A stretch of DNA of 64,000 bases, from NCBI GenBank assembly GCA_037903355.1, contig JBAJFE010000062.1:1178001-1242000 (forward strand), given 5' to 3'. This DNA comes from Trichuris trichiura. Taxonomy: Eukaryota; Nematoda; Enoplea; Trichinellida; Trichuridae. The translations under genes were made by a program, and so were the position numbers. The notes beneath the pieces were generated by a model, which saw nothing but the letters and a program-made list of their open reading frames with translations, had not been told where the DNA came from and ran no database searches. Shown piece after piece: positions 34,877-48,300 of this stretch; within the stretch, counting starts at the first letter, position 1, and every line of letters starts with the position of its first letter.

Positions 34877-37800
34877 GATGACTTCGTTGGACTGCAACTT
34901 CAGCAGACGCGAAAGAACGATCTTCTTTGCTGAATAATCTGCGACAAACATACATTGAAAGCTACTCAGAACCAATAAGGGTAAAACCATATTGTTCGCT
35001 GCGCATTGTTTACCATATTTTTGCCTGAATGCTGGCAAGCAAGCGTTAAGCCGGACGTGTCATCGAAAGAAAATTGAGCAATTGCTATTCATGCAACTTG
35101 CTGAACGCCTGCTTGCTTCGTGCGCTTGAAGCGTGAAGTTGAAGGAAAAAGGAGAGTAATAAAAAACAGTTAATGCAACAAGCTAAAGAAGACTACCTAC
35201 CGCACGCTTACCCGACCACGCGAAACGGTCGCCAACTCATCTAGTCGAGTATTGAACTTTGCCGTTGGCTGAAACTGCGTGACGTTCGGTGCCGCTTATG
35301 CCCTCTCAGAAATCCTTGGCTTCTCCAATGCCTAAGGAGATGTTCAAATTATTCTACTCTGCTTAGAAATGAAACAGGCACATCAAGCTAAAACGTAATG
35401 CGCAAGATAGTTCATAAAACATTGATTGAACTGAACAGACAGTAATTAGGTTCACTTCAACTCAAGGATAGATTTGACGAAATACCAGTTGATGAAGATT
35501 TAAATTAAACAGTTGCTGACGCTCCTTGCAGCGTTTGATTAGTGGTCATTTTTTTCAAACAGCTGCCAGGTATGCTTGTCTTCGAACAATGCCTTTTTGC
35601 TTTTTCTAGCATGGCATCCGTGAATAGAGCAAAATGGAAAATCTCTTCCAAGTCTGCTGTACAAGTCACACATTTTTGTATTAATTCCTTATGCCAATGC
35701 TTAATCTACGTGCCCCTTGGGGGTAGCCAAGCAGTCGAAGAATGGACTTTCGCTGGCCATTTGCCTGTCGACTTTAATTCTAGATCAGTCTTCCTTTATC
35801 AATCAAAACGGCTGTCCGCTCGACTGCGAGTGGCATTTTTTCACAAAAAGGATAGGCAGTAAAGCTCGTTCCCGCTTTTACGAAAAGCAGACAAAGAATG
35901 TCCATCAAAAACGTTGCGCATATTCTATCAGACAGCGTGGGTTATATACAATAGACTTATGCGTCAATTACGGTCAAGTAGCTGCGTTTCAAAATTGTAC
36001 AATAAAGTGCTTGCTTCTGATGTGCACTATAAAGCCTAGTTGCAACTCTGAAGCTTTGCCTTAAAAATAGACTTTGCCTTAGCACAAATAATCAACCAGT
36101 TGCAGCAAGTTAAAGAAAGCAAAAAGGCGGTCAAACTCGAGATATGAATGTTTTATGATTATATGTCATTTGCAAGTGGCTTTGTTTTCAGGAACAATTA
36201 CGGGAGATGACGCACGATTTGATGCAATCGTCCCCATTTCCAAATGAGGCAAATTTATCACTTCGGCATGATCACTTTAAAATCAGTGATTTTCTAAAAC
36301 AATTTCGCCCAAGCGATCACTATTGATATGCTTAATGTTATCGCATGTGTAACTCCAGATGCTTCTACTTTTTTGAAGCAACTCAGAAAAAGGTTTTTTT
36401 ACTTGACGGCATGACATATCTTTGGCAAGGAAAAGCCTATGCCTTTTTGCCCAATCATAAGGAAAGAAACCAATATTATTCTGGAAAATTTGAAATGCAT
36501 CAAAAAAAGTTGAAAATGAGCTTTCAAATGCTGCTGTTTTATATTATCCGGGCCAAGGAAGAATGATAATACATTACCAGTGAACTAATTCAAAAACATT
36601 TCACGACCTGAACCCTCAGCAAATTCATAGCTTTGAAAATTTTTTTTTAGCGTACCTTATTTTAGCCACTCGTAAGACTGGTGAAAGTCCTTCAAATATA
36701 AAAAGAAACCAAATAATTCGGATCGATATCACTTAAGTTCAGGTGAGAACATCAACCTCTGTCTGAGTAACATTGCTTCTACTTAGCTCAGGTGATGCGG
36801 TCTACAGTTTCAGCCTGCAAATTGCTTTTTAACATATCACTTTTGATGCTTCATCCAACCTGTATCTTGCAGGAGGCTCTGCGTCCAGGCTTTCTGAAGC
36901 AATTTTTGCCATTTCCTTCGGTTTCCAAAATTTCCACTACGTTTCTTCCCAAGCAAACGTTCATCTGGTCTTCATCTAGACTTCCAAAGAGCTTGAGCAA
37001 CGTCTGCTGAAGTTCTTTGTCTTTTTCTAGATCATCTTAAATGGATGCAGTTTTGAGCTTTATTTTCACTTTCTGGGCTATGATCAATTTCTCAGTCCTG
37101 GCAGTTCTGCATTATAACATGGGAACCGATTATAAGCTGCCAGTTTAAAACTTTTCATTACTCATCTCGCAGGCGAGAAGGCTATCAGCCAGTTCGAGTT
37201 AGACGGAATGCTTACAAGAAATACGTGAAATAAAGAAGTTTAGCATAATCTAAACAATAGCGGGCTTGAAAACTTACAGCGAAGGGAAAATCGAACTTAA
37301 GAGATGTACATATGATCACGTCAAATGCTATTAAGACTAAACAACCGGCCACTGGTTGTAACTTCTGTTGTTTTTGCACTTTCTGGAAAATTGCGTTTTT
37401 GCATTGACGACCTCCTAGGCGAGTAAAATCGATGTCAAAAAAGACCACATCGCGAAAGACTTATCGTTCTCAAAACGATCTTCTTCCACCTCGAGCACAG
37501 CAGAAAAAGTAGTGCCTTAGGATACAGAAGTTCCTCTTACGAATGAAGTTAGATCATCAATAAATATTGGGAAGGGCAATGCCTCAAGAAACTGAGTAAA
37601 TAGGTCCTGTCATTAAAGAAGTTGCATTGTCAAAGAATTGAATGTCCAGCGTCTGGCGAAGGCGCATTGCTCCTCAGTAATGGTTCTCAACCACAATTTA
37701 ACAAAGCAAAAATATTTTCAATATCCATAAACGTAAGTTTGTAACTTTCGAATCGGCAGTGAATGCGAGACCCTGCTTTGCGAAGACTGTGAAGTTCACA

Positions 37801-38029
37801 ATCCGGCTAATGAAGTAATGGGACTGAAACAACATTCCACAGGAAATGAAATAGCTATGTTTAATCAGATCAACGCGAAGGTGCAGTAATTTCTACAAGA
37901 TTTCCAGAAAGTGTTTTAGTAACTTTAATTTTTAGCATAAGCGATTTTAGTGCGCTGTTAGGATACAACAAGTCTACATAAATGGTAACTTCACGCCGCA
38001 GTGCTATTTCGGAACTAATACTGATTAAC
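34877..38029. other. Intergenic, 5' of the SCUBE-like gene
   Basis: About 3.1 kb containing only short ORFs with no recognisable domains, no clear repeat and no RNA gene. It presumably includes the SCUBE promoter. Confidence 0.45.
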
Positions 38030-38151
38030 ATGAAACCGAAACTGGAAATATGATGCTTTTGTACGGGAGCGTGTGTGTTCATATTGAAAAAACATCTTTA
38101 TTACGGATTCTCTCCCGTTGTGAAGTAAAACAAAAAGATTTTTCTTTTCTT

Positions 38152-38189
38152 CTGGAGCTTTCAGGTCTTTCGCGACCCGTCTTCAGCAG
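38152..38189 (-). ncRNA. Hammerhead ribozyme-like motif, left arm
   Basis: Minus strand: stem I CUG, CUGAAGA, C, stem II GGGUC/GACCU, GAAA, GC, UC (cleavage), stem I CAG. Compared with the right arm (CCG/CGG), both sides of the middle stem I pair have changed (C-G to U-A), a compensatory substitution. Confidence 0.75.
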
Positions 38190-38459
38190 TGAGATTATGT
38201 GTAGCGCGTGGGGTACCATTCATCTTCCATCGCTATCTGTGGTTTTAAAACGAGAGTTTAAAGATTTTAAAGTTTTTCCTTCTTTGTCTGTCAGCTGCCA
38301 TTTCCTTACTCCTGTATTCTTGTAGGGAATTTGTCCGTGTATTTAGGCGAGCTTCTAGTTTTTTCTTCCATTTTTAACCATTTGTTCCAAAAAATGTTAG
38401 TGATTTAAACCTTTTCTCCAATATATGTCCCATGTGATTTATAGTATGTCCAGTTTTGC

Positions 38460-39165
38460 TATATATCTACAACCGGAACTTAACTATATTAGGAAAGTCT
38501 TCTACAAAAATCATTACCCTAAATCCTTCATCGACCAAGTATTCAAGTACAAGCTACACAAACGTGAATCTCTCGAAACTAACATCTCACAAAATCCACG
38601 TTTAGTTGTTCCACACGTGGCAGGACTAGGCGAAAAGTTTATTCAGCTGGGCAAAAGATTGGGTTTCAAAATCTTTTCCAAAAATTTTCCCAATCTCAGA
38701 TCAATTCTCCGTACGGACAAAAGAAAAATTCCCACAAACGAAAGAACAGGTCTTATCTACGCAGTCGAATGTTCCTGTTCAGCAGTTTACATTGGCGACA
38801 CAGGTAACACTTTAGAACACAGATTCAAAGAACACATAAAGAAACTAAACAGTTACAACTACGCGAAAAGTAGCCTCCACAACAGGCACACCCCAATACC
38901 TCGCCGTGGAAGACCGATTTTGAACCCAATAAAAACGATGGAAAAAGCAATTGAAGCTTCAGCTGTGGTAGAACATGCCGTAAATTGCAAACGACCGCTT
39001 CACCCAAGAACCCTGTGCTACGAAAGTAACTTACGGCTACGGAAACTTAAGGAAGCGCTGTATATTAGAAACAATATGACCTTCAACCGTGATCAAGGAG
39101 CAGACATCAGTGATTTATGGAACAATATCATTACACTCCACAACTTCTGCTCCCTTGGCAGATGA
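38460..39165 (+). pseudogene. PLE ORF, C-terminal half (GIY-YIG endonuclease), 5' truncated
   Basis: The PLE-derived frame begins at the inverted-repeat junction (YLQPELNYIRKVFYKNHYP) and runs open to TGA at 39163-39165. It keeps the GIY-YIG core (GLIYAVECSCSAVYIGDTGN, LEHRFKEH) and the tail RDQGADISDLWNNI, but the RT catalytic motifs are missing. An upstream ATG at 38425 lies in the inverted arm and is not the native start. The remaining frame is intact, so truncation happened at insertion and not by decay. Confidence 0.85.
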
Positions 39166-39446
39166 CACGCAAAATGCAAAACTGGACATACTATAAATCA
39201 GATGGGACATATATTGAAGAAAAGGTTTAAATCACTAACATTTTTTAAAACAAATGGTTAAAAAATGGAAGAAAAAACTAGAAGCTCGCCTGAATACACG
39301 GACAAATTCCCTACAAGAATACAGGAGTAAGGAAATGGCAGCTGACAGACAAAGAAGGAAAAACTTTAAAATCTTTAAACTCTCGTTTTAAAACCACGCA
39401 AAGCGATGGAAGATGAATGGTACCCCACGCACTACACATAATCTCA

Positions 39447-39484
39447 CCGCTGAAGACGGGTCGCGAAAGACCCGAAAGCTCCGG
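39447..39484 (+). ncRNA. Hammerhead ribozyme-like motif, right arm
   Basis: CCG (39447-39449), CUGAAGA (39450-39456), C, stem II GGGUC/GACCC with a GCGAAA loop, GAAA (39474-39477), GC, UC, predicted cleavage after 39481, CGG. Full core. Confidence 0.78.
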
Positions 39485-39567
39485 AAGAAAAGAAAAATCT
39501 TTTTGTTTTACTTCACAACGGGAGAGAATCCGTAATAAAGATATTTTTTCAATATGAAACCAAAACT

Positions 39568-40624
39568 ACATGAAAAATCTTCCATTTTCCTGTTACTAAC
39601 TTGCGCTCTTCGCATTAGAAAGTTAACAAACGCAACACTGCTACAGTAGCAGGCTACATAAGTTCAGTATTTATGTAGAATTTAAAGGTTTCATATTATT
39701 CTGCGATATACGTTTTTAAAGAGTGTTGTAAGTTTCAAAACTGGGGCTTTTGGTTAGGCTGCCCCTACACGTTTTCAGCGGAGAAATTAGGTCGAATTAT
39801 CAGTTGAGATACTGATAATTAACGTTGAAATGCTTCTACTTAAATCCGTCCTACTGCATCAGTTTACAGCGTGTATTGCCTAATTTTTAATCTGCAAACC
39901 TTTATCAGCCCATACGTCTTATTTTCATTCTTCTTTCATTTTTAGTTCATTGTATAAGAAAAATAAAATGCCTTTGTTCATTTCTTCTTGTTGAATTTTT
40001 TTGTTTTTCCATTTTCATGCTTCTTGTAACAGTTTTACCAGCATGTGCGACGAAGGTTAAAAACTGGATAGATAAACTGTTTGACCAAGTCTCATTAACT
40101 TCCAAACTTTGGTCATGGTTTTAAGTTGAATAATATCAACAGAAGTTTTTTTAAATCAATTCTGTTAATAATACGTACATTCTTCGGTTAATGATACTTT
40201 TCTTTTTCATTATTCCAAAAAAATAAACGTAAATTTGTTTAGGGTGGGAAGAAAACGCGGATTTCCAATTGTTTTATTTATGTGTAGGAAGTTTTCACTT
40301 ATACCGACATATTACATCAAAATAAAGCGTGGCGCACTGGAATTGGCGTATTTTAAATGAAAATGTCTGCGATATCTGCGTTGGATGACAGAGATTAAAG
40401 GCTATTTAAACTTACGCAATAGTTCACCGTCAATGAGAACCTGAAAATCATTTAATGACTATAAAAGTACTGCATCAGCTTTACTTCACTAACCTATCAG
40501 AGCGGGTCGGCGAAAAAGATAACTGGAGTAAGTAATTTTAAAAATCTTATTTGAATTAGTGATGCAAACATAGCGTTATCATTTCAAATGCTCCATTCAT
40601 GCAGCATTTAACTTCTCGTTATGA
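39568..40624. other. Intergenic, no gene seen
   Basis: AT-rich spacer between two PLE insertions. No recognisable ORF, RNA gene or repeat. Confidence 0.5.
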
Positions 40625-40725
40625 AGATGTGATGTTTTGGTACGGGACTATGTGTTTTCATGTTAAACTGTCTTTATTACGGATCTCCTGTCCCGTTGAT
40701 ACGAACAATTAACGAAAATTTTTCT

Positions 40726-40763
40726 CCGGAGCTTTCGGGTCTGTCACGACCCGTCGTCAGCGG
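40726..40763 (-). ncRNA. Hammerhead ribozyme-like motif, left arm
   Basis: Minus strand: CCG, CUGACGA (N7 is C), C, stem II GGGUC/GACCC with a GUGACA loop, GAAA, GC, UC, CGG. Full core; variation at N7 is what the hammerhead consensus permits. Confidence 0.75.
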
Positions 40764-40784
40764 TCAAAATGTGTCACATCTTGA

Positions 40785-40822
40785 CCGCTGACGACGGGTC
40801 GTGACAGACGCGTAAGCTCCGG
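40785..40822 (+). ncRNA. Hammerhead-like motif with mutated GAAA
   Basis: Same as the left-arm copy but the second core strand reads GUAA and stem II has a C-to-G change next to it. Predicted inactive. Confidence 0.6.
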
Positions 40823-40894
40823 AGAAAAATTTTCGTTAATTGTTCGTATCAACGGGACAGGAGATCCGTAATAAAGACAGTTTAACATGAAAAC

Positions 40895-41407
40895 TTTTTG
40901 TTACTTTTAAATTTTTTTTTTGAGTATTCATTTTCATGTTGGTTTCCACTTGTGCACGCTAATTTTTATACCTGAAATAGTTGATGCAGTATTTCCTGCA
41001 TTGAACTCCAGTTGCAATATACACAGCATGACATCCTTCATCGCTGTTCAGCCCTATACATTTACAGCAATGGTATTTTTAATTCAGTTTATGTCTACGC
41101 AAATTTCACTCGGTATTGAGTGACCACCAGTCAGCGCCAACTTCCATTACCCTGAATTTTTTTCTCTAAACTTTGATTTTGAAAAAGCCTAATAAAATAC
41201 TACCTGATCACGCGTAATTGTTCCTCGCTGCCCTCAGCAACCTTCTTGAGCTTCTAAAAAATAGCATTTCGTACAATACACACTGTATACCACTCGAACT
41301 GGTTTACCAAGGCTACATCCACAGCTGACTTACACCTCTCTACTCCAAAGGCGACTTCTCAGAATGTCGAGATCTATGCAGGAAAATGAGAGTTCCGTTT
41401 GCAACTA
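40895..41407. other. Intergenic, no gene seen
   Basis: Spacer between the palindromic PLE terminus and the MITE. No supported feature. Confidence 0.45.
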
Positions 41408-41763
41408 CAGTAAAACCCCGCAAGTTGACCACCCAATGGACTGAGGAAAACTGGTCAGTATAGCGGGGTGGTCAGCACAGGAGGCTGTGGGTATAAGTGG
41501 CTCAGCTGAATAGATTGCAGTTGAACCACCGTAAGTTGTCCATTCAACAGACTGGTCAACTTACAGTGAACAAACTAGCATTGCGTCCATATGCCACGTC
41601 ACAGCTGAAGAGGTCAACTTCCCGCTTACGGAGGTGGTCCACTTCCCACTTACGGAGGTTGTCCTTGCGCTTATTAACGTGCGGACAAACCAACTGGTCA
41701 AAATTCAGTCAACTTAGGGAGGTGGTCACCATATAAGAGTGGTCAACTTCGGGGGTTTTACTG
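41408..41763. mobile_element. pogo/Tigger-type MITE with TA target duplication
   Basis: Terminal inverted repeats of about 25 bp (CAGTAAAACCCC...AGTTGACCAC and complement) end at TA dinucleotides 41406-41407 and 41764-41765. CAGTAAAACC ends and TA target sites are typical of pogo/Tigger derivatives. The 356-bp inside has diverged internal repeats of the GGTCAACTT/ACTTACGGAGGTGGTC type and no transposase. It is not derived from the Tigger copy at 55589, whose ends differ. Confidence 0.8.
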
Positions 41764-42376
41764 TATAATGTGTGGAGAAACAAGCAGTCATAGCAAGTAC
41801 CGCGGCAGTAGATGCGGATCAAGATTGTTTATTAAATGTTTACCTCCGCTCGTTAACTTTAATTGAAGGATGGAAAGTGGCTTTCAGGTAGGGGCATTAG
41901 AAATGCTCAAATATGCCAATCTAAAACTTTATCATTCATCTCTACAATGCTCCTCACATATGGCAGAGTTTCAAGTTGTACTTATGATCAGTTTTATAGC
42001 ATTTTTCTAATGAAAGAAAAATAATAAGACTCAGCTTCAAGAGCAAAAAGTTAAAATCACTGTGGTTGTGCACTTCTACTTGTCATTTCGCTAAACTAAA
42101 AGGCGAAATGCCTTCAGAAAGCTGAATAATTTTGACGGAACGGCGGCGATTTTTTAACGCTATTTATACTTGGGATTGAGTGCGATTTGTGTTGAGTTGG
42201 AACAAAATGCAAAAAGTGGTACAAAGCGATTCAGAATATGACAAATATACAATCATGCATGATTAGGTTATCTAATTTGAAATAGTCATTTGGTTTCTGT
42301 TGTTACTGAGCAGTAATATTTTCTTTTACTAATCTGCTATTCAGATAACTGGCCGCTTAAAACAGGACCTCTACAA

Positions 42377-45300
42377 ATGGACTTCGAGGACTTGGACTTT
42401 GGGGAATTCCTGACGGACTACGATCAGTATGAAACGTAAATTTTACATTTTGCAGTCATTATTTTGACCGAACAGCGCAGGCAACATTAGATGCATTAAG
42501 AAAACATGAAGAGCATACATGGTTACTTTCCTACATAGGTCACAGAAGCAAACTAATAGGGATTTAGTTTCTGTTTTCCTATGAAGCAATGTACGCACGT
42601 TAAACGCGACAAGAAAAAATGGTCTCTAAGCAAAAAGCAACACATGATCATCGAACGCAACGAAAGCAAAAAGTCACTTCCCTTCATAGTTCACAAGAAC
42701 GAATCTTATTGGCAAGTCCACCATCTTCAGTCATTACAAACGCCCTTTACGTTTTGAATATAGAACCATCCTGTTCCTGTCACTAGTTCATAACCTTATA
42801 CTGGCATGATTTTAGTTTTACAGACGGTTTAGGTGCATCACTGATGTGATGAAGCGCTGTGTACTCTTTGAAGACCGCAGAATTCTTAGGGCCAGCTTCT
42901 GCTGCGAAATGAAGTTGCCAAATCCTGAAAGTTTTGCGCCACCAGTTTCCCATGCGGTCTTGGCCATGTCTTGTCTAATGCCGGATAGCAGCTAACGTTT
43001 TAAGCAAATGACTTCGGCGATCATGAAGAGCTTACTTTCTTAGCTTACCTAACTAAAATATCACTATATCACTGGAACAGTTTTAATGTAACTGATTCAA
43101 CGTTGTCAAGATTCAAAAGAGCCTTCATTTGCTTTAGCCCAAGCAACTGCTTCAGACGTTCCTTCTACTCTCCTCTTTTGCCAAGCAGCTTTAGAGTTCC
43201 TGATCAGCATCGTTTTGATGAGCAGCATTAATTCGTTAATGTTCTTGGTGTTTAGGATCTGTGAACCAAAACTCTCTGAACCAATAGGAAACAACTACAA
43301 AAACCAGCCAGGCTTCATTAACTGTGAGAAACAGTCGCCTTTCGAAGAAGATTTATGGAATTGCGGGTAACTTGTACGATGCTTTCAATGAAGCGTGCTT
43401 CCAAATTATGCTTTACTTGGACACTGTATTTTTTCTGTAATAAGCTTTGAATGTGAAAAATTACCAAACATTAACGCAGTCACATCCCTTGAAAATGTGG
43501 TGTCTTGGTACGGGAACAAATGTTTTCATGATGTAAAAGTTTTATTACGAATGTATTCCCGTTTAATGTTCTAAATAACTCCGGAGCTTTCGGGTCGACC
43601 GGGACCCGTCTTCAGCGGTTGTGAATTCACACAATTTTGTGTAGAATTACTATTCCACTATTTTTCCACTTCTTACAGTGTGAACTCCATAAGCAGTTGC
43701 TTTCGTAGGAGTGGAATACTCCTAGAAATGGCGGTGTGCTGTAATCAGCCCACTTCGACCAATGTCAGGTTAATAATTTAGTTCACCACACTTTTTAAGG
43801 GAAGCTTTGCACTTAATGGGCACAAAATCAGATTCAGCTTATTTATAAATAGTAGGCAGTTAAACTTTGCTCTGAGTCAAATATGGTCAATTTACGTAAG
43901 GAGGGATGAAACGTGATCTAAACAGAAACTGTTCACTGACTCCAGTGTCCTATTGAGTGAGTAGCCAATTAATTCATTGTTGATACAGTCTTTTTTCCCA
44001 CCGTAATAATGCAAACGTATTTAAAGAAGCATCTAAACCAACGTCTAAGCTGTACGCCTATTCTACGTCTGTGTAATTTATTCATACATTTGTATACAGT
44101 TTCTACATAGGCAGTGTAACTAAAGAAATCGATTTCCACCAAACATGGTCTTATCAACAATTGTCTCACTAAACAGTGCTATAACGAAATTGTAAACACG
44201 TTCTTTTATCGAAACGTTTACAATCAGCGACCATGAAATCAGATTGTACCGTTCTGTTCCTACTAAAACGATTAAACTAATTTTCATATATTACTTTCCC
44301 TTTGCAAGAAGACTGAAAAGTCGTCTAATCGGAGGCATTTATTTCGCCGAATAGCTTATCGGATGTCTAACTTTCTAATTAACTTTTTAGTGCGATCAGT
44401 AATAGCAATAATACGTTGATCATTTTGTTAAGCAAGGTTTTCAAGAGATATTGGTCGGCTACTGCTGCTTCGAATGCACGTATAATGATTCTGTTTACTT
44501 TAACCTTTTATTCCGTTGTCTTTGTCTGCCATGTCGATGAGAATTTTACAAACGATAACTTTTACAGGGTCGGAAAACCGAAAGAAGCTACTTTGGATCA
44601 AACTTTGTCCTGTCAGTCAACCACTCCGTCTAACATCAGGTGGGCACGTCAAATAAAATTCCATCACTCTTTTTACTGGAGATGTCACAATTAACGCGCA
44701 TATCGAGTTATCTTTTAATATATTCATTCAACCTGACTTTTGTAGTTCCCGGCTGTTTAACGCAGGTACGCCTACGCCTTTCGAATTTGAATATTACGTT
44801 CAGAAAATTGCGATTAGCCTTGGAGCTATCTATTTCTCCAACAATTGCTCCTCATACCGCCGCTGGAACGGTTTTTGTTCTGTTATTTTTAGACGAAAAA
44901 TAACAAAGAAAAAAGCCTACTGGCCGACGAAAGAAAACTAGATCGCTACGCCCAGCTTAACCAGCTGCTATCAAATCAACTTAACGAGATAATTTATGCC
45001 TAATTTTTTTCCAAGTGCTATTTATTCCACACTGATGTATATGACTTTTACTTCAAAACGGATTATTTACCTGAAATGTCTCGCTTCGATAAGAATATAA
45101 GCGTTTCAGTGAATGTTTTATGAAACCGTTTGATTGTCATTATCAACACAAAAAAATCAAACCTTTTCACAAAGCTAGAAGCTTTAGCATTTGATGGAGG
45201 AACAGTTTGCTAGGAAAGAACTGAACGATTGCTTCAGTTAAGATTAAATGAAGTGCGGTCATTTTTTCTGACATCTTTTGCTTCCCTGAATGAGAACTGC

Positions 45301-48300
45301 ATAACCAACGACTTTTACAGGAATGGATGCACTAAAGAGACCACTTTGGGACAAACGCGTTCAGGTCAATCAACTGTGCCATCTAACCAGGGGTTAGTAT
45401 TCTGGGAAAAATTCCATTTACCCTTTTATGAAAGCGTTACGGTAAACAGATATAAAATCAGGTTTTATTTATTTACAAACAAGCCAGCTGCGAAAGTTTG
45501 CTCAGTTTAACACGCTAAAAACTGAAAAACATAAAGGTTAATAATGTTTTCAACAAAGGGTAAACCTTGAGTATATAACCAAGCAGTGGCATATTAGCCG
45601 TTTGGCTATGCAGACATTCGTAGAGAAATTAGTCAACCTACCTTTCTTGCCACTCATCTGTTACTGTTCTTTTCTATTTGAATAGTTCATTTGACTATTC
45701 TTGCACATCTCAGCGATATAAATTAAAGAGGCGATCACTCTTCCAGTAGCAAAGCCAAGCAATTAAGTTTGGAGCTAAAGTGGTCCAACAAACCAACTAA
45801 CCGTTTCGCCTTACGTCAGGTCAGCATTTCAATGAATAATATACCAATTTTTTAAACTGAGAGTTTTACAATTAACACCCATAGAAATCCCTAGTTTGCA
45901 GATCGGTCCTTTTTTCATTAAGGGCTGTGCACATTTTATATAGCTTCTTATTATTCGGCCTTTTCGATTTGCTTATCATACGGGACTTTTTAAACTAATC
46001 TTCGGCTCTGCTATTTTTACTAAAGCGTTCATGTAACCACTTTCAATGCCGCTGAGAAAAAAGAAAAAAAGGTTAAAATGAATACGTATTCTTGAAATCT
46101 TAATGAGCGGCTTATCTTCCACATACCTTTGCATCGCGGCATGAAATTTTATTAATAATTCAATTCAAAATTGTTTATTAAGCAGTTTCCCACTTCCGGA
46201 CGTATGCATGCGTCACCTACCGTCTTCCATAGTACGAATTAATTTTCGTTATCATTAGTCATGCCGTTAACCACAAAATGAAAAGCTTTAAAAATTGACG
46301 AAAAAGCATCTTACAGGAAAGAAACACCAAAACTTGACGGTTTTTCATTTTAATTGCTTTCTTAAAATGAAACTGGAAGCTTTCATTCGTTCATCATGCT
46401 TTGTCACTGCGGTATCTGCATAAATGACGAGTTTTTTACAGGAGCGGAGATGGTAAGGAAACTGGAATGGAGCAAACTCGAATGCGTCAACCAAATCTGC
46501 CACGTAGCCTCGGGTCAGCACTTCCGTAAAAATCCTGTTAATTTCTCTTATTGAAAATTTTAATTCTAATGTCTCTAATACTGTACTGTAGTTTATTTCA
46601 TTCTTTCAACGCAGTTTTATAAGCGCATATTTACTGTGTGAACGCGCTTAAGTTTTTTTATTTGTCAATTATGTGCTCCCTGCAGCCCTAATCAGACCTA
46701 ACAATTTTACTGTTGCATAGGCGACGCAGTTAGTGAAGTAATTGCCAATACTTTCAGACAAGGCGAAAAGCGTGGAGTTGATTCACCTCGTAGTTCCGGT
46801 AACGTAATTCCGCGTTTTGTTGGGGGTCCTAGCGAACCGAATCGTCCATTTATGTTTGTGCTTAACGGGTAAGTGACTGAACTTCAGCAACCTACAATGG
46901 GCAGATGAAAAATGTTTATAAAAAATTAATCAGCTTCATTTCGCAACTAACTTTTAGCTTCCATGACGCTTCGGATGCAACTAGTTACGATGGCTTAGTC
47001 GAATCTGTAGCGCATTTCTTTCTTGTCACTGCTTTTGCCAGCCTCACTGCAAGAACTGTATAATTCGAATGAATCATTGAAATGCTCAATAATTTCTTTG
47101 CGTGTTCAGCTGTGTATAACTACAGAACTACCACCTACATGGCCTTACCAGTGGACTATGGTACAGTCAACCGCCAGCTGCTGCTTAAAGACTTCCAGTC
47201 CCCGTTTACGTCAGCGAAAATTCCAAATAAGGAGTAAGCAACTTTACTCTGAAACCTGAAATAGTAGTTCGAATAGACAAGCTTTTTACTGCACAGGACA
47301 GCGTAATGCGGAACAAAATTGTATGACTGACAGGAAGAATAGACGAGAAAGAAATAATGTGCAATAAACCGTACAGTTGCGGGTACGGTTATCGTTTTAG
47401 TGGATGTAGCGTTATGACTGTAAGGTTAACATGTACCGTTCATGGCTGGCAGGCTAGTGCGCGCTGTGTCTGTCTGTTTCCATCTATAGATGCGGATTAT
47501 CAGATGACGTCAGGGGTTACTGCTGACTGCCTTGTACTATCTAGCAACTACCTTGTTTTTATGAAGTTTCAATCAGCCTGTACAAAAGTTATGAAACTGA
47601 ATTCAAAAGCCTTATATTTTTAAACTGCTTAGCCGCTTGGTCCGATGGCGTGAGGAATGGGGTACTGCTATATTTCACATAGTGTTTCTGCTCTTCTGAA
47701 AGTTGTGACCGGCGCTGCTGCGATGCTGCGCTTAGACATATTAACCTAAAGCTGCATTTGTCTGCGGTCGCCTAGAAATTCAAAAACAGTGACCATTATG
47801 CAGTTTACACTAATATTAGCCAGTTAGATTGAGAAAATGAAAAATAATAGCACCTTACGTTTAACAGTGGAAGTACCGTATTATCATCGATGCATGAAAG
47901 CTGAAATCTACAGTAAAAAATCGAACCAAGATAGCTAAGGAAGGTGACTAGCTGTTCTTTTCTTCCTGAAGAAAGTTATGGTCTAACAAAATTAAAAATA
48001 ATTCATATAGCACCACTTTTGACCTAAAAATATACCGTCTGATTTTGAACAAGTTACCGAAAAGTTCTGTAAGTAATCTACTTTAATGACTGAGCTCCAT
48101 CAATGTTAAATACAATCACTATTTCGCCCCTGTATAGCCCAATTCACCAAAGCAAATTTTGCAGGAGTGCCTCAGGCGACCGTCTCAAGCCGTCCAACAA
48201 TCTACATCGTACTCCAACTCGTTTTCAGTGCGCAAAAAGCACAGTAAAGGTTGAAAGCGCTCAATCTAACGTATTGCAGAATTACTCGTCGCTACGCTGA

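Larger units (their letters stand above)
38030..39567 (+). mobile_element. 5'-truncated PLE with inverted terminal copies and 14-bp target duplication
   Basis: ATGAAACCGAAACT at 38030-38043 and ATGAAACCAAAACT at 39554-39567 (one mismatch) flank a 1510-bp insert. The right arm 39176-39553 is the PLE 3' UTR; the left arm (about 38044-38459) is an inverted copy of it. The C-terminal half of the PLE reading frame lies between. Each arm has a hammerhead motif pointing toward the element end. This is the known PLE habit of 5' truncation joined to an inverted terminal repeat. Confidence 0.88.
40625..40894. mobile_element. Palindromic PLE terminus
   Basis: A short unpaired left tail with GGTACGGGAC precedes a palindrome at 40654-40894 with arms of about 110 bp and a short centre near 40770-40780. 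Both arms contain the ribozyme region and the conserved CCGTAATAAAG box. The arms are almost identical, so the unit is recent. I could not fix a target duplication. Confidence 0.82.

Noticed and set aside
41408..41763. Tandem repeat or CRISPR-like array from recurring GTGGTC/ACTTACGGAGG units.
   Set aside because: The units are irregular and enclosed by terminal inverted repeats with TA target duplication, so this is a MITE.
47630..47670. GCCGCTTGGTCCGATGGCG, possible tRNA D-arm region.
   Set aside because: No B box or cloverleaf in the following 90 bases.
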